Assembly (NCBI GenBank): GCA_913775795.1
Contig: CAJYLT010000078.1
Coordinates: 1-46,401 of the forward strand
DNA length: 46,401 nucleotides
DNA from: an uncultured Sphingomonas sp.
GTDB lineage: Bacteria > Pseudomonadota > Alphaproteobacteria > Sphingomonadales > Sphingomonadaceae
Direction: 5' to 3'
Each line of letters begins with the position of its first letter. Position 1 is the first letter of the stretch. The position numbers and the translations under genes were made by a program. Positions 1-8,567 of the stretch are shown one piece after another. A model generated the notes under the pieces. The model saw nothing but the letters and a program-made list of their open reading frames with translations, was not told where the DNA came from and did not search any database.

Positions 1-59
1 CCGCTCCCCCACCCGGCCGCCCATCAGGGTACATTTTGGGCGGCCGGGTGGGGGAGCGG
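1..59. repeat. Perfect 22-bp inverted repeat with 15-nt loop
   Basis: Bases 1-22 and 38-59 are exact reverse complements, separated by a 15-nt loop (23-37). The arms are very GC-rich, so either strand would form an extremely stable hairpin. It lies about 50 bases beyond the popZ stop codon. The T-run in the loop is not placed as a terminator U-tract would be. It could be a transcription end, an mRNA-stabilising hairpin or a mobile palindrome. The window starts on its first base, so the arm may extend further left. Confidence 0.8.
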
Positions 60-72
60 GCCGGCACCGCCT

Positions 73-102
73 GAAATCGGCACTTTCGCCGATTTCAAAA
101 AA
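73..102. repeat. 9-bp inverted repeat followed by A6
   Basis: Bases 73-81 and 88-96 form a perfect 9-bp stem with a 6-nt loop, and six A residues follow at 97-102. On the minus strand, where popZ is transcribed, the T-run therefore comes before the hairpin instead of after it, so this is not a classical Rho-independent terminator for popZ. Together with the 1-59 hairpin it marks the end of the popZ transcript. Confidence 0.5.
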
Positions 103-106
103 GGAA

Positions 107-607
107 TCAGCCCGCCTGTCGGCCGACGATCCGCTCGATCTCACGCGCCACCATCGTCTCGACGATTCGCGGCAGGTTGGCGTCGAGCCATTCGCTGAGC
201 ATCGGCTTCAGCATCTCGCGTACCATCCCCTCGAGCGTGTCGGTGCCGGGCGTCTCTGGCTTGACGATCAGCCGCGACAGCGCCTCAAGCTGCCCGCGCG
301 TCGCCTGCGCGGCGCGAGCCGAGAGGATCGCGGGATCGGGCGCGGCGGCGGCGGCGCGCGGCGGCTCGGCCGGTACGGGATCGGGACGCGGGGCGTCGAC
401 ACGGGGCGGCTCGGGCGGGGTGACGGGTTCGTTGAGTTCGAGCACCGTCTCGGGTGCCTCGTCCTCGTCGGGTTCGGCGACGGGCGGCGGCGCGGGGCGG
501 CCGATCCGGCGGCCGCGCGGCGACTGTGGGTCGCCCTCCTCGGCAATGATCCGTTTGATCGACGAGAGGATGTCCTCCATCGACGGTTCGTTGCTCAGAT
601 CCCCCAT
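107..607 (-). CDS. popZ: PopZ-type polar organizing protein (DUF2497 family), 166 aa
   Basis: The start at 607 is chosen because it begins just before the conserved block SMEDILSSIKRIIAEEG and has an upstream GAGGAAGG; the frame stays open further upstream but that part is unconserved. The protein has the PopZ plan: an N-terminal amphipathic helix (about residues 8-25), a proline- and acid-rich disordered linker (30-115), and a C-terminal helical oligomerisation region containing MLKPMLSEWLDANLPRIVE. In Caulobacter PopZ forms a polar matrix that tethers the ParB-origin complex and recruits cell-cycle regulators; the same role is inferred here. It follows tolC by 34 bases and is probably cotranscribed with it. 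In sphingomonads valS often comes next, which would lie off the left edge. Confidence 0.88.
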   Translation of the reverse strand: MGDLSNEPSMEDILSSIKRIIAEEGDPQSPRGRRIGRPAPPPVAEPDEDEAPETVLELNEPVTPPEPPRVDAPRPDPVPAEPPRAAAAAPDPAILSARAAQATRGQLEALSRLIVKPETPGTDTLEGMVREMLKPMLSEWLDANLPRIVETMVAREIERIVGRQAG

Positions 608-641
608 GCCTTCCTCGCCGCCCTTAAACCCCCGGCCCCTG

Positions 642-2234
642 TTAGCGCGGCGGTCTGACGCCACCTGACGGATTGGCGGGGTCGGTGTCAACGGGGCGCT
701 GCAACTGCGGCTCCAGCGCGCGGGTCACGATCGGCGTCTGCGCGGGTGCATCGACGGTCCGCGTGCCGACCGGCCGCGGCGTCGGTTCGTCGTCGTAATC
801 GAACCAAGCCTTGGCCACGCGCTTGTAGTCGGTGAGCGGATTATAGAGTGCGCCGCCGTCGAGACCCAAATCCTCCGCCTCCGCCCGGCCCATCGCCGCG
901 AGCAGTGCGAAGCCAGCGACATAGGCGTCGCGGCGCGCGGACACGAGATTCACCTGGCTGTTCAGCAGTTCCTGCTCGGCGTTCAGCACCTCGATGATCG
1001 TGCGGTTGCCGACGCTGTTCTCGGCCCGCACGCCCTCCAGGCTCAGGCGGTTGGCGGCGACCGCGGCCTCCGATGCCTCGATCACCCGCTGCGACGACTG
1101 CCAGTTGGCGAAGGCGGTGCGCGCCTGTGCGATCACGCCGCGTTCGGTGGCGGTCACCTGCTCGATCGCCTGGCCCTGGCGCGCCTGTGCCTGGCGAACC
1201 TGCGCGGCCGGACGCCCGCCCTGATAGATGGGCAGCGTCAGGCTGACGCCCGCCTGCGCCGAGGTGCCCGACTGCGGCACGCTGGTCCCGACCACCGACG
1301 AGGGCAGCGAGCCCAGATAGTTGAAATAGCTCCCGCCCGCGAACAGGTCTGCCTGCGGCAGCCGCGCGCCGCGTGCAGCGCGCACGTCGAGCGCGGCGGC
1401 GTCGCGGTTGTGCTCGGCCGCCTCCAACGCCGGGTTGTTGTTGAGCGCGGTACTGACCGCCGCCTGCGGATCGGCGGGCAGGTTGGGCAGCGCCGGCGGC
1501 GGCGCCAGTTGCCCCGGCACCGCGCCGACCACCTGGAGATAGCCCTCGCGGCTGGCGATCAACTGCGCCTCGGCGATGCGGAGCTGGCCGATCGCGCCGG
1601 ACAGCCGCGCTTCGGACTGGGCGACGTCGGTGCGGGTCAGGTCGCCCACCTCGAACCGGTCGCGCGTCGCCTGAAGATTGACCTCGAGACTGCGGACGTT
1701 CTGGCGGTTGAGCTCGACCGTCGCCTCGTCGCGGATCACGTCGTTGTACGCGGCGACGACGTCGGTGAACAGATTTGCCTCGGTCGTGCGCAGGTTCGAT
1801 CGGCCCGCCAGCACGCGCGTCTTGGCCGCGGCGATCGAGTTGCGGATGCGCCCCCCGGCGAACACGGTCTGCGTCACCTGTCCGTCGGCGGTCAGCGCCT
1901 GATCGGGCTGGAGGAAGGCGTTCTGCCCCTGAACGAGGAAGCGGGTGTAGTTGCCGCGGACGTTCGCCTGCGGCAGCGCATCGGCGCGTGCCAGCGGCAC
2001 GCCCTCGTTCGTGGCGCGCAGGCTGGCGCGCTGCCCGGCGAGGACGGGGCTGTCGCTATAGGCGCGGAGCAGCGCATCTCGCAGCGTCGTCGGCGTGGCG
2101 GCGGTCGCGGGTGCGCCCTCCGGCGCCGGGTCGGCGGGCGGCGGCGTCACCGTCTGCGCGGCGGCAGGCCCAGCGACCGCCGTCAGGCTGCACGCCATCG
2201 TTCCGGCCAGCAAGGCCAGTCGCATCCCCCTCAT
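642..2234 (-). CDS. tolC: TolC family outer membrane efflux/secretion channel, 530 aa
   Basis: This is an outer membrane channel for type I secretion and tripartite efflux. A Sec signal peptide (MRGMRLALLAG..., likely cut near AAAQ) is followed by the two repeated outer-membrane-efflux domains (about residues 50-245 and 255-455) with the long Ala/Gln/Arg-rich coiled helices typical of TolC, for example LFTDVVAAYNDVIRDEATV and FANWQSSQRVIEASEAAV. The last 75 residues are Pro/Thr-rich and divergent. Start choice is open between ATG 2234 and ATG 2225, both with purine-rich stretches just upstream. It lies between pcm and popZ on the same strand, an order I remember from other sphingomonads. Confidence 0.9.
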   Translation of the reverse strand: MRGMRLALLAGTMACSLTAVAGPAAAQTVTPPPADPAPEGAPATAATPTTLRDALLRAYSDSPVLAGQRASLRATNEGVPLARADALPQANVRGNYTRFLVQGQNAFLQPDQALTADGQVTQTVFAGGRIRNSIAAAKTRVLAGRSNLRTTEANLFTDVVAAYNDVIRDEATVELNRQNVRSLEVNLQATRDRFEVGDLTRTDVAQSEARLSGAIGQLRIAEAQLIASREGYLQVVGAVPGQLAPPPALPNLPADPQAAVSTALNNNPALEAAEHNRDAAALDVRAARGARLPQADLFAGGSYFNYLGSLPSSVVGTSVPQSGTSAQAGVSLTLPIYQGGRPAAQVRQAQARQGQAIEQVTATERGVIAQARTAFANWQSSQRVIEASEAAVAANRLSLEGVRAENSVGNRTIIEVLNAEQELLNSQVNLVSARRDAYVAGFALLAAMGRAEAEDLGLDGGALYNPLTDYKRVAKAWFDYDDEPTPRPVGTRTVDAPAQTPIVTRALEPQLQRPVDTDPANPSGGVRPPR

Positions 2235-2299
2235 CTTCCCCGTCTTTCGTTATGCTTCCCGCCGCCGATCCTATCCGATCGATGGAAAGCGGTGCAATC

Positions 2300-3001
2300 C
2301 TAAAGGCTTCCGAACTTGAACCCGCGCGGCTTCTCGAACCCCGGCAGGATCGGGCAGGCGCAGTCGGCGAAATCGACGAGACCGAAGCCCGACACGCCCC
2401 GCGCGCCGGTCGCCAGCCGCGTCACGCCGCGATCGACCAGGCCGGTGGCGAGGCGCGCGCCCGGATGCGCCTGCTCGAACAGGCAGGCGGGTAGTTCCTC
2501 TATCGCGCCGTCGACGACGATCAGGTCGTAAGGCGCACCCGCTTCCCAACCGGCGTTGAGCGGCCCCTCGACCAGCTCGACATTATGGATGCCGGCCAGC
2601 GCCGCGCGCGCATGGGCGGCGAGCTCCGGCTGCTCCTCCAGCGCGACGACGTGGCGCGCCAGCTTGGCGAGCAGCCCCGCGGCATAGCCCCCGGCCGCGC
2701 CGACCAGCAGCACCTTGTCGCCCGGCTGCACCCGCGCCTCGGTCAGGAGCCGGCCGGTCGCCAGTGGATTGTTGTGGCGGCGGCCGTTGCCCAGATCGAC
2801 CATCGTATCGGCATAGGCGAAGCGCGCGGCGCTGGCGGGCAGGAAACGCTCGCGCTCGACCTGCGCCATGGCCGCGACCACCCGCGGATCGTTGACCGCG
2901 CTGGTGCGCAGCTGGCTGGCCACCATGGCATTGCGCAGAGCCTCGCTGTTCGCCAGCGCCGGGCCCGTATCGAGGCCAGCATCGAGGGTGGTCGTCATCA
3001 T
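2300..3001 (-). CDS. pcm: Protein-L-isoaspartate O-methyltransferase family, 233 aa
   Basis: This is an AdoMet-dependent methyltransferase of the PCMT family, whose enzymes repair isoaspartyl residues in aged proteins. Visible are the SAM-binding motif VLLVGAAGGYAAGLLAKL (about residues 98-115), an acidic motif II (VVALEEQPEL) and the late motif PYDLIVVDGAIEELP. The substrate loop, usually a GxxISxP-like sequence, reads NGRRHNNPLATG here, so catalytic competence on isoaspartate is uncertain. The start at 3001 (ATG ATG) follows AAGGCGGAC; an in-frame upstream start at 3019 has less support. The gene heads the pcm-tolC-popZ group. Confidence 0.8.
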   Translation of the reverse strand: MMTTTLDAGLDTGPALANSEALRNAMVASQLRTSAVNDPRVVAAMAQVERERFLPASAARFAYADTMVDLGNGRRHNNPLATGRLLTEARVQPGDKVLLVGAAGGYAAGLLAKLARHVVALEEQPELAAHARAALAGIHNVELVEGPLNAGWEAGAPYDLIVVDGAIEELPACLFEQAHPGARLATGLVDRGVTRLATGARGVSGFGLVDFADCACPILPGFEKPRGFKFGSL

Positions 3002-3157
3002 GTCCGCCTTTTCGCACAACCGTATTAGGTGTGCAATACACTAGTTGATCCCGCCGCTTCTATCGCGGCGAAACCCCCGCGCCAAGCTGTTGCACCGAAA
3101 GCGCAGGCATCGGCGGCGGTGTCCGATTCCGGGCGGCGGCGGGCGCGATCTGCGGGC

Positions 3158-3451
3158 TTAGAGCCGCTCGACCGCGCGGCGCAGGCGGCGAAGCATCTGG
3201 ATGTCACCCGTCGGCGCGGCAGCGGCCTCACCCGCCAGCGCCATCAGCCGGACCGCGCCGAAGCTGGCGGCAAGCCCCTTCAGCCGCCACGCGCCCTGCC
3301 GCCACGACTCGCCGTCCTCGGCGGTCAGCATCACGTGCAGCGCGCGTTTGGCGCTTTCGAGAAAGGCTTCGCGCAACTCGGCGATCAGCGCGGGTTCGTC
3401 ACCCACCGCCGCCGCCAGGGTCGCATCGATCGCTCCGGGGTCATAGGCCAT
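3158..3451 (-). CDS. Hpt-like domain protein lacking the phospho-histidine, 97 aa
   Basis: This is a small all-helical protein with the shape of a histidine phosphotransfer domain. The usual motif HxLKGxxxxxGA appears as WRLKGLAASFGA at residues 55-66, so Trp55 stands where the phosphorylated His should be. The flanking helices (residues 5-45 and 70-97) also fit the family. It probably cannot relay phosphate and might act as a pseudo-Hpt that binds a kinase or response regulator; that is inference. It is divergent from the TipN-like gene, with a 77-base intergenic region between them. The ribosome-binding site is weak. It could be a separate helical family that merely resembles Hpt. Confidence 0.6.
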   Translation of the reverse strand: MAYDPGAIDATLAAAVGDEPALIAELREAFLESAKRALHVMLTAEDGESWRQGAWRLKGLAASFGAVRLMALAGEAAAAPTGDIQMLRRLRRAVERL

Positions 3452-3528
3452 CGCAAATGAAGGTAAACGCCGGGGGGTTAATTCATGGTTTCGCTCGCCG
3501 CCCGATCGCTTTGTGATAGAGAGTGGGC

Positions 3529-5817
3529 ATGAACGGGGGTTCGCGCATCATCGACTTCCACGCCGACCGGGCGCCCCAGCCCGCGGACGAGGACAACATC
3601 CTCCCCTTGGAGCGGGAGGCGATGGTGCCCGACGCCTATGACCCGCCCCCGCCCGATCCCGCCGCGCGACTCACGATGATCGCCGCCATTGGGGTGACCA
3701 TTGCCTGGCTCGGCTGGTGCCTTTGGTCGCTGTTCGCCGCCCCCCTGCCCGTCGCGCTGATGCCCGCCGCGACGATCCAGCTGGCGGCGGCGATCCTCGT
3801 CCCGCCGGCGCTCGTCGCGCTGCTCTGGCTGGTCGCCCGGCGCGGCAGCGATGCGCGCGCCCGCCGTTTCGCCGCGCTCCAGGCGGCGATGCGGGCCGAG
3901 GCCGACCTGTTCGAGGCGCGGATGGGCCAGCTCTCCGAACGCCTCGCCGCCGACCGCGCGCTCCTCGACCAGCATATGCGCGAGCTGATGGAAACCGGCG
4001 ACAGCGCGACCGCGCGGATGCAGGCGGTGTCGAACGCGATGACGACCGAGGTCGCCTCGATCCACGGCGCCGCCCGCGTGCTGGGCGAATCGACCGAGGC
4101 GGCGGGCAAGCGGCTGGCGATCCTGATGGCGCAACTTCCCAAGGCGCAGGGGGAGGTCGACGCGCTCGCCCGCACTTTCGGCGCGATCGGGATGGAGACG
4201 GGGGAGCGCGTGTCGGCGCTCGACGCGCAGCTTGCCGCGCTTGCCGAGCGCGGGCGCCACGCGGACGAGGTGGCGGGCGGTGCCGCCCAGCGGCTGGCCG
4301 CGCACATTGCCCGAATGGAGGCGACCAGCGAAAGCGCGGGCCAGCGGCTGGAGGATGTCGCTGCCAAGACCTCTGCCGAAGTGGATGCGGTGCTCGACCG
4401 CGCCGCCGCCGCGATCGACGAGGCGCGCCGCGGCATCGCCGCGCAGGGCGAGGCGACGACGGCGATGCTCGCGGCGAACCAGGCCGCGCTCGACAGCCAT
4501 GCCCAGGCCGGGCTCGAACGGCTGCGCGAGCGGATCGCGCATGTCGAGGCGAGCATCGGCCGCATCGCCGACGCGCTCGACGCCGAGCATCTCCAGGCGG
4601 GCGCATTGTTCGAGACGCTCGATACCAACGTCGCGCGCGCGACCGCGCAGCTCGACCTGCTGCACGAGACCGGCAACGCCCGCGCGCTGTCGCTGGCGCA
4701 GCATGTCGCGACCGTCACCGCCGGGCTCGACGCGATGCGTGACGCGATGACCGGCGGCGATGCCGTGGCGCAGGCGACGATGCAGACGGCGGAAAGCCTG
4801 CTCACCGCGCTCGACGCGGCGACGCGCGAGATCGACGAGACGCTGCCGGAGGCGCTCGGCCGGCTCGACGCGCGCGTCGGCGACAGCCGCCGGATCGTCG
4901 CTGCGGCGAAGCCCGAACTGCTCGCGCTCGTCACCGCCGCCGAAAGCACGCACGGCGCGATCGAGGCGATCAACGAAGTCGTGGCGACACAGCGCGACAC
5001 GCTGGTCAAGCTGTCCGCCGCGCTGGTCGAGGCACTGGGCACCGGCAGCGACCGGATCGAGGGCATTCAGGCGACGATCGAACAGACGATCGCCGACACC
5101 CGCGACTTCACTGACGGTGCCGCGCCCAAACTGGTCGAGATGCTGCTGCGCATCCGCGAAACCGCCGGTGCCACCGCCGACCATGCGCGAAAGACGCTGG
5201 GCGCGGTGATCCCCGAAACCGCCGCACAACTCGAACATGCAGCAGTGGAGCGGTTCGCCCACGCCTTCGACGACGCTGTCGCGCGACAGCTCTCGCTGCT
5301 CGCCAAGGCCGCGGACGATGCGGTCCGCGTCGCCGCGCGCGCCGCCGACCGGGTGGGTGAGAAGACGCTCGCCATCGCCGAAGCCTCCGCCGTCGTCGAA
5401 ACCCGCATCGAGGCGGCAGAGGCGGCGCGCGAAGCGGGTGAGCGCGACAGCTTCGCCCGCCGCGTCTCGCTGCTGATCGAGGCGCTGAACTCCGCCGCGA
5501 TCGACATCACCAAGGCGCTGTCCGCCGATGTCGCCGACACTGCCTGGGCCGCGTATCTGAAGGGCGACCGCGGCGTCTTCACCCGCCGCGCGGTCCGCCT
5601 GCTCGATCCCGCGGACCTGCGCGAAATCGCCGCGCTCTACGACGCCGACGACCAGTTCCACGATCAGGTCAACCGTTACATCCACGATTTCGAGGCGATG
5701 CTGCGGCTCGTGCTGGCGCAGCGCGACGGATCGCCGATGGGCGTCACGCTCTTGTCGAGCGATTCGGGCAAGCTCTATGTCGCGCTGGCGCAGGCGATCG
5801 AGCGGCTGCGAACGTGA
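3529..5817 (+). CDS. Membrane-anchored long coiled-coil protein (TipN-like architecture), 762 aa
   Basis: The protein has a short cytoplasmic N-terminus, two membrane segments (about residues 48-70 and 82-103), a very long Ala/Glu/Arg-rich coiled-coil region (about 108-640) and a compact C-terminal domain (about 645-762) containing DTAWAAYLKGDRGVFTRRAV and LYDADDQFHDQVNRYIHDFE. This plan matches the Caulobacter polarity factor TipN: two N-terminal membrane helices, then coiled coil. I recognise the architecture rather than the sequence, so TipN identity is a hypothesis. ATG 3529 follows GAGAG; a GTG at 3523 is the alternative. It overlaps the next gene by 4 bases (GTGA). A popZ gene lies 3 kb away. 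Confidence 0.7.
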   Translation: MNGGSRIIDFHADRAPQPADEDNILPLEREAMVPDAYDPPPPDPAARLTMIAAIGVTIAWLGWCLWSLFAAPLPVALMPAATIQLAAAILVPPALVALLWLVARRGSDARARRFAALQAAMRAEADLFEARMGQLSERLAADRALLDQHMRELMETGDSATARMQAVSNAMTTEVASIHGAARVLGESTEAAGKRLAILMAQLPKAQGEVDALARTFGAIGMETGERVSALDAQLAALAERGRHADEVAGGAAQRLAAHIARMEATSESAGQRLEDVAAKTSAEVDAVLDRAAAAIDEARRGIAAQGEATTAMLAANQAALDSHAQAGLERLRERIAHVEASIGRIADALDAEHLQAGALFETLDTNVARATAQLDLLHETGNARALSLAQHVATVTAGLDAMRDAMTGGDAVAQATMQTAESLLTALDAATREIDETLPEALGRLDARVGDSRRIVAAAKPELLALVTAAESTHGAIEAINEVVATQRDTLVKLSAALVEALGTGSDRIEGIQATIEQTIADTRDFTDGAAPKLVEMLLRIRETAGATADHARKTLGAVIPETAAQLEHAAVERFAHAFDDAVARQLSLLAKAADDAVRVAARAADRVGEKTLAIAEASAVVETRIEAAEAAREAGERDSFARRVSLLIEALNSAAIDITKALSADVADTAWAAYLKGDRGVFTRRAVRLLDPADLREIAALYDADDQFHDQVNRYIHDFEAMLRLVLAQRDGSPMGVTLLSSDSGKLYVALAQAIERLRT

Positions 5818-6581
5818 GGCACCTTCTCCTGCCGCTGTCGTTCCTACTGATCGGCGCGGCGGCGCCTGTCGAACCGCGCTGGGAGCGGATCTTCGACGGC
5901 CGGAGCCTGACCGGCTGGACGCCCAAGATCACCGGGCAGGCGGCGGGCGAGGATGCGCTCGGCATGTTCGTCGTGCGCGGCGGCGCGATCCGCGTGTCGC
6001 ACGCCAACTATCGCAAGTTCGCCGGCGAGTTCGGGCATCTGTTCTGGAACACGCCGCTCAAGGCCTATCGCCTGAGGTTGGAATATCGTTTCTTCGGGCA
6101 GTCGCTCCCCGGCATCGCCGACTGGCAGGCGAGCAATTCGGGCGTGATGATCGACGCGCAGGCGCCCCAGACGATGGCGCGCGACCAGCAATTTCCCGTC
6201 AGCCTCGAAGTCCAGTTGCTCGGCAGTCCGCGCGCGGCACGCGAGCCGACCGGCAACCTCTGCACGCCGGGCACCACGGTCGTCTTCGCCGGCAAGCGCG
6301 ACCTTCGCCATTGCATCCTGTCGTCGGGGCCGATCCTGCCCAACGGCCGCTGGGTCCACGCCGAGGTAGAGGTGCTGCCGGACGGGCGGATCACCCACCG
6401 CATCGACGGCAAGGTCGTGCTGACCTACAGGGCGCCGGAACTCGACCCCGTGGATGCGGATGCGAAGCCGCTGATCGAAGCGGCCGGCGGCGCGCTCACA
6501 CTGGGCGGCGGCTATATCGCGCTGCAAAGCGAAGGCCACCCGGTCGAGTTCCGCAACATCGAAGTGCAGCGGCTCGACTGA
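5814..6581 (+). CDS. Secreted DUF1080 (3-keto-disaccharide hydrolase) family protein, 255 aa
   Basis: It starts with GTG overlapping the stop of the coiled-coil gene (GTGA), which suggests translational coupling. An N-terminal signal peptide (RHLLLPLSFLLIGAAAP) precedes one concanavalin-like DUF1080 domain with the family's opening motif WERIFDGRSLTGWTPK and the strands WQASNSGVMIDAQ, SLEVQLLGSP and HRIDGKVVLTY. Members of this family bind or cleave sugars in the periplasm or at the cell surface, including 3-keto-glycosides; the substrate cannot be told here. Its 3' end converges on DUF1467 with only 4 bases between the stops. Confidence 0.83.
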   Translation: MRHLLLPLSFLLIGAAAPVEPRWERIFDGRSLTGWTPKITGQAAGEDALGMFVVRGGAIRVSHANYRKFAGEFGHLFWNTPLKAYRLRLEYRFFGQSLPGIADWQASNSGVMIDAQAPQTMARDQQFPVSLEVQLLGSPRAAREPTGNLCTPGTTVVFAGKRDLRHCILSSGPILPNGRWVHAEVEVLPDGRITHRIDGKVVLTYRAPELDPVDADAKPLIEAAGGALTLGGGYIALQSEGHPVEFRNIEVQRLD

Positions 6582-6585
6582 GCGC

Positions 6586-6849
6586 CTATCGCCCGGTGAA
6601 GTCCAGCATGTCGGCGGTCACCCAGCCGAACACGTAATTGGCGTAGAACAGCCCGAACAACGCGCTCCCGACGATCGTCGTCCACAGGACGATCCGGCCA
6701 AAAGGAAAGCGCACCGGCGCGCTGTCGGCCTGCCCCGGCACCTTCGCCACCCCCGCCTCTTCGCTGGTCCGCGCGAAGAAGGGGAGGACGAAGAACAGCG
6801 ACAGGAACCAGAACAGGAACCAGATCGCGAGGGCGGACTGCCAGCGCAT
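6586..6849 (-). CDS. DUF1467 family membrane protein, 87 aa
   Basis: This is a small inner-membrane protein with two hydrophobic segments (about residues 5-26 and 52-75) separated by a short hydrophilic stretch. It fits DUF1467, an alphaproteobacterial family of unknown function that I remember next to rnj. It follows the rnj stop by 7 bases and is the last gene of the long minus-strand run that starts at nuoA. Confidence 0.8.
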   Translation of the reverse strand: MRWQSALAIWFLFWFLSLFFVLPFFARTSEEAGVAKVPGQADSAPVRFPFGRIVLWTTIVGSALFGLFYANYVFGWVTADMLDFTGR

Positions 6850-6856
6850 CCTCGGT

Positions 6857-8494
6857 TCAGCCGATCATCAGCACGTCGACGACGGGCTTCTTGCCCGTCC
6901 AGCGCGTCGCGACGCGGCGGGCGGCCAGGCGGATCGCCTCGCGCCGCTTGTCGTGATCGCGCTCGCCCTTCTTGACGGCCTCGACCACCGCGTCGGCGAC
7001 CTCGTCGAGGAACGGCTCGCGCTCTTCCTCGACCGGCACGCCCTGCACGCGGACCTGCGGCTCGCCGAGCAGGCGGCCGTCCCGGTTGAACGCGACTGCG
7101 ACCGACATGTGGCCATAGCTGGCGAGCCGGCGGCGCTCGGCCATCGTCGCGCCGTCGGCGGGCAGGATGATGTCGCCGTCCAGCGCGAGCCGGCCCACCG
7201 TCGCGAAGCCGATCCGCTTCGGCGCGCCGGGCGCGAGGCGGATGACGTCGCCATCCTTGTTCGACACCGCAATGGGGATGCCATTGGCGAGCGCGAAGCG
7301 CGCATGCTCGGCCAGGTGCCGCACCTCGCCATGGACGGGCACGAGGATCTCGGGCCGGATCCACTTGTACATCGACTGAAGCTCAGGGCGTCCCGGATGC
7401 CCCGACACATGCACGAACGCCTGCCGATCGGTGACGAGGTCGACGCCCTGTTCGGCAAGCTGATTCATGATCCGGCCGATCGCCACCTCGTTGCCCGGAA
7501 TCTGCTTGGACGAGAAGATCACGCGATCCCCCTCCTGCAACCGGATCGGGTGGTTCTTGTCGGCGATGCGGGCGAGCGCGGCGCGCGCCTCCCCCTGCCC
7601 GCCGGTCGCGACGATCAGCACCTTGCCGCGCGGCAGCTTCATCGCGGTTTCCCAGTCGACCGTCTCGGGGAAATCCTTGAGATAGCCAGTCGCGCGCGCG
7701 ACCTTGACGATGCGATCCAGCGACCGGCCCGCCAGACACAGCTTGCGATCGGTATCGCGCGCGCAATCCGCCAGCGTCTGAAGCCGCGCGGCATTGGAGG
7801 CGAAGGTGGTGACGACGACGCGCCGCCCGGCGGACTCGCCGATCGCGCGGTTCAGCCCCTCCCGCACGTCCGCTTCCGATCCCGACGCCTCGGCATTGAA
7901 GACGTTGGTCGAATCGCAGACGAGCGCGAGCACGCCCTTGTCGCCGATCGCGGTCAGCTCCGCCGCGGTCGAAGGCGTGCCGATGCCCGCGGTCTCGTCG
8001 ATCTTCCAGTCGCCGGTATGGAAGGCATTGCCCTGCGCCGTCTCGATCAACAGGGCATTGCCCTCCGGGATCGAGTGCGCGAGCGGCACGAACGTCACCT
8101 TGAACGGCTTCAGGTTCACGGTGCCGCCGACCTCGACGATCTTGAGCTTCACCTGATCGGACACGCCCTCCTCGTCGAGCTTGCCGCGGATCAGGCCGGC
8201 GGTGAACGGCGTCGCATAGATCGGCACGCCGAGATCGGCGGCGAGATAGGGGAGCGCACCGATATGATCCTCATGCCCGTGCGTCACGACGATGCCGACG
8301 AGGTCGTCGATACGGTCCTCGATGAAGGAAAGGTCGGGCAGGATCACGTCGATCCCGGGATAGCCCGGATCGGCAAAGGTCACGCCGCAATCGACCATCA
8401 GCCATTTGCCGACGGTGCCGTAGAGATTGACGTTCATGCCGATCTCGCCCGATCCGCCGAGCGCGACGAAAAGCAGTTCGTTCTTGGGTGTCAC
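6857..8494 (-). CDS. rnj: Ribonuclease J, 545 aa
   Basis: This is a metallo-beta-lactamase/beta-CASP ribonuclease that processes and degrades RNA, acting as a 5'-3' exonuclease and endonuclease. The zinc-binding motif THGHEDHIGA sits at residues 71-80 (His72, His74, Asp76, His77), followed by the HTGDWKID region, the beta-CASP block with CDSTN, and the C-terminal VSGHPGRPEL motif. The length is typical. Translation begins at GTG 8494, preceded by AGGAATGAA. It lies in the birA-coaX-rnj set that follows nuoN, an order common in alphaproteobacteria, so it probably shares the nuo transcript. Confidence 0.95.
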   Translation of the reverse strand: MTPKNELLFVALGGSGEIGMNVNLYGTVGKWLMVDCGVTFADPGYPGIDVILPDLSFIEDRIDDLVGIVVTHGHEDHIGALPYLAADLGVPIYATPFTAGLIRGKLDEEGVSDQVKLKIVEVGGTVNLKPFKVTFVPLAHSIPEGNALLIETAQGNAFHTGDWKIDETAGIGTPSTAAELTAIGDKGVLALVCDSTNVFNAEASGSEADVREGLNRAIGESAGRRVVVTTFASNAARLQTLADCARDTDRKLCLAGRSLDRIVKVARATGYLKDFPETVDWETAMKLPRGKVLIVATGGQGEARAALARIADKNHPIRLQEGDRVIFSSKQIPGNEVAIGRIMNQLAEQGVDLVTDRQAFVHVSGHPGRPELQSMYKWIRPEILVPVHGEVRHLAEHARFALANGIPIAVSNKDGDVIRLAPGAPKRIGFATVGRLALDGDIILPADGATMAERRRLASYGHMSVAVAFNRDGRLLGEPQVRVQGVPVEEEREPFLDEVADAVVEAVKKGERDHDKRREAIRLAARRVATRWTGKKPVVDVLMIG

Positions 8495-8567
8495 TTCATT
8501 CCTGACGTTGGATTAGCTGCCGTTTCATACCGGGCAGCAAGCGCGCGGCCTATCGACCGCGTTTGAA

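Noticed and set aside
73..102. Rho-independent terminator for popZ
   Set aside because: The A/T run is on the wrong side of the hairpin for minus-strand transcription.
3452..3528. CtrA binding site (GTTAATTCATGG-like half sites) between the Hpt-like and TipN-like genes
   Set aside because: Only one good TTAA half is present and the TTAA-N7-TTAA spacing is not met.
3478..5685. 735-aa open frame on the minus strand opposite the coiled-coil gene
   Set aside because: It is the antisense shadow of a GC-rich gene with strong codon bias; the plus frame has membrane helices, coiled coil, a start site and coupling to the next gene.
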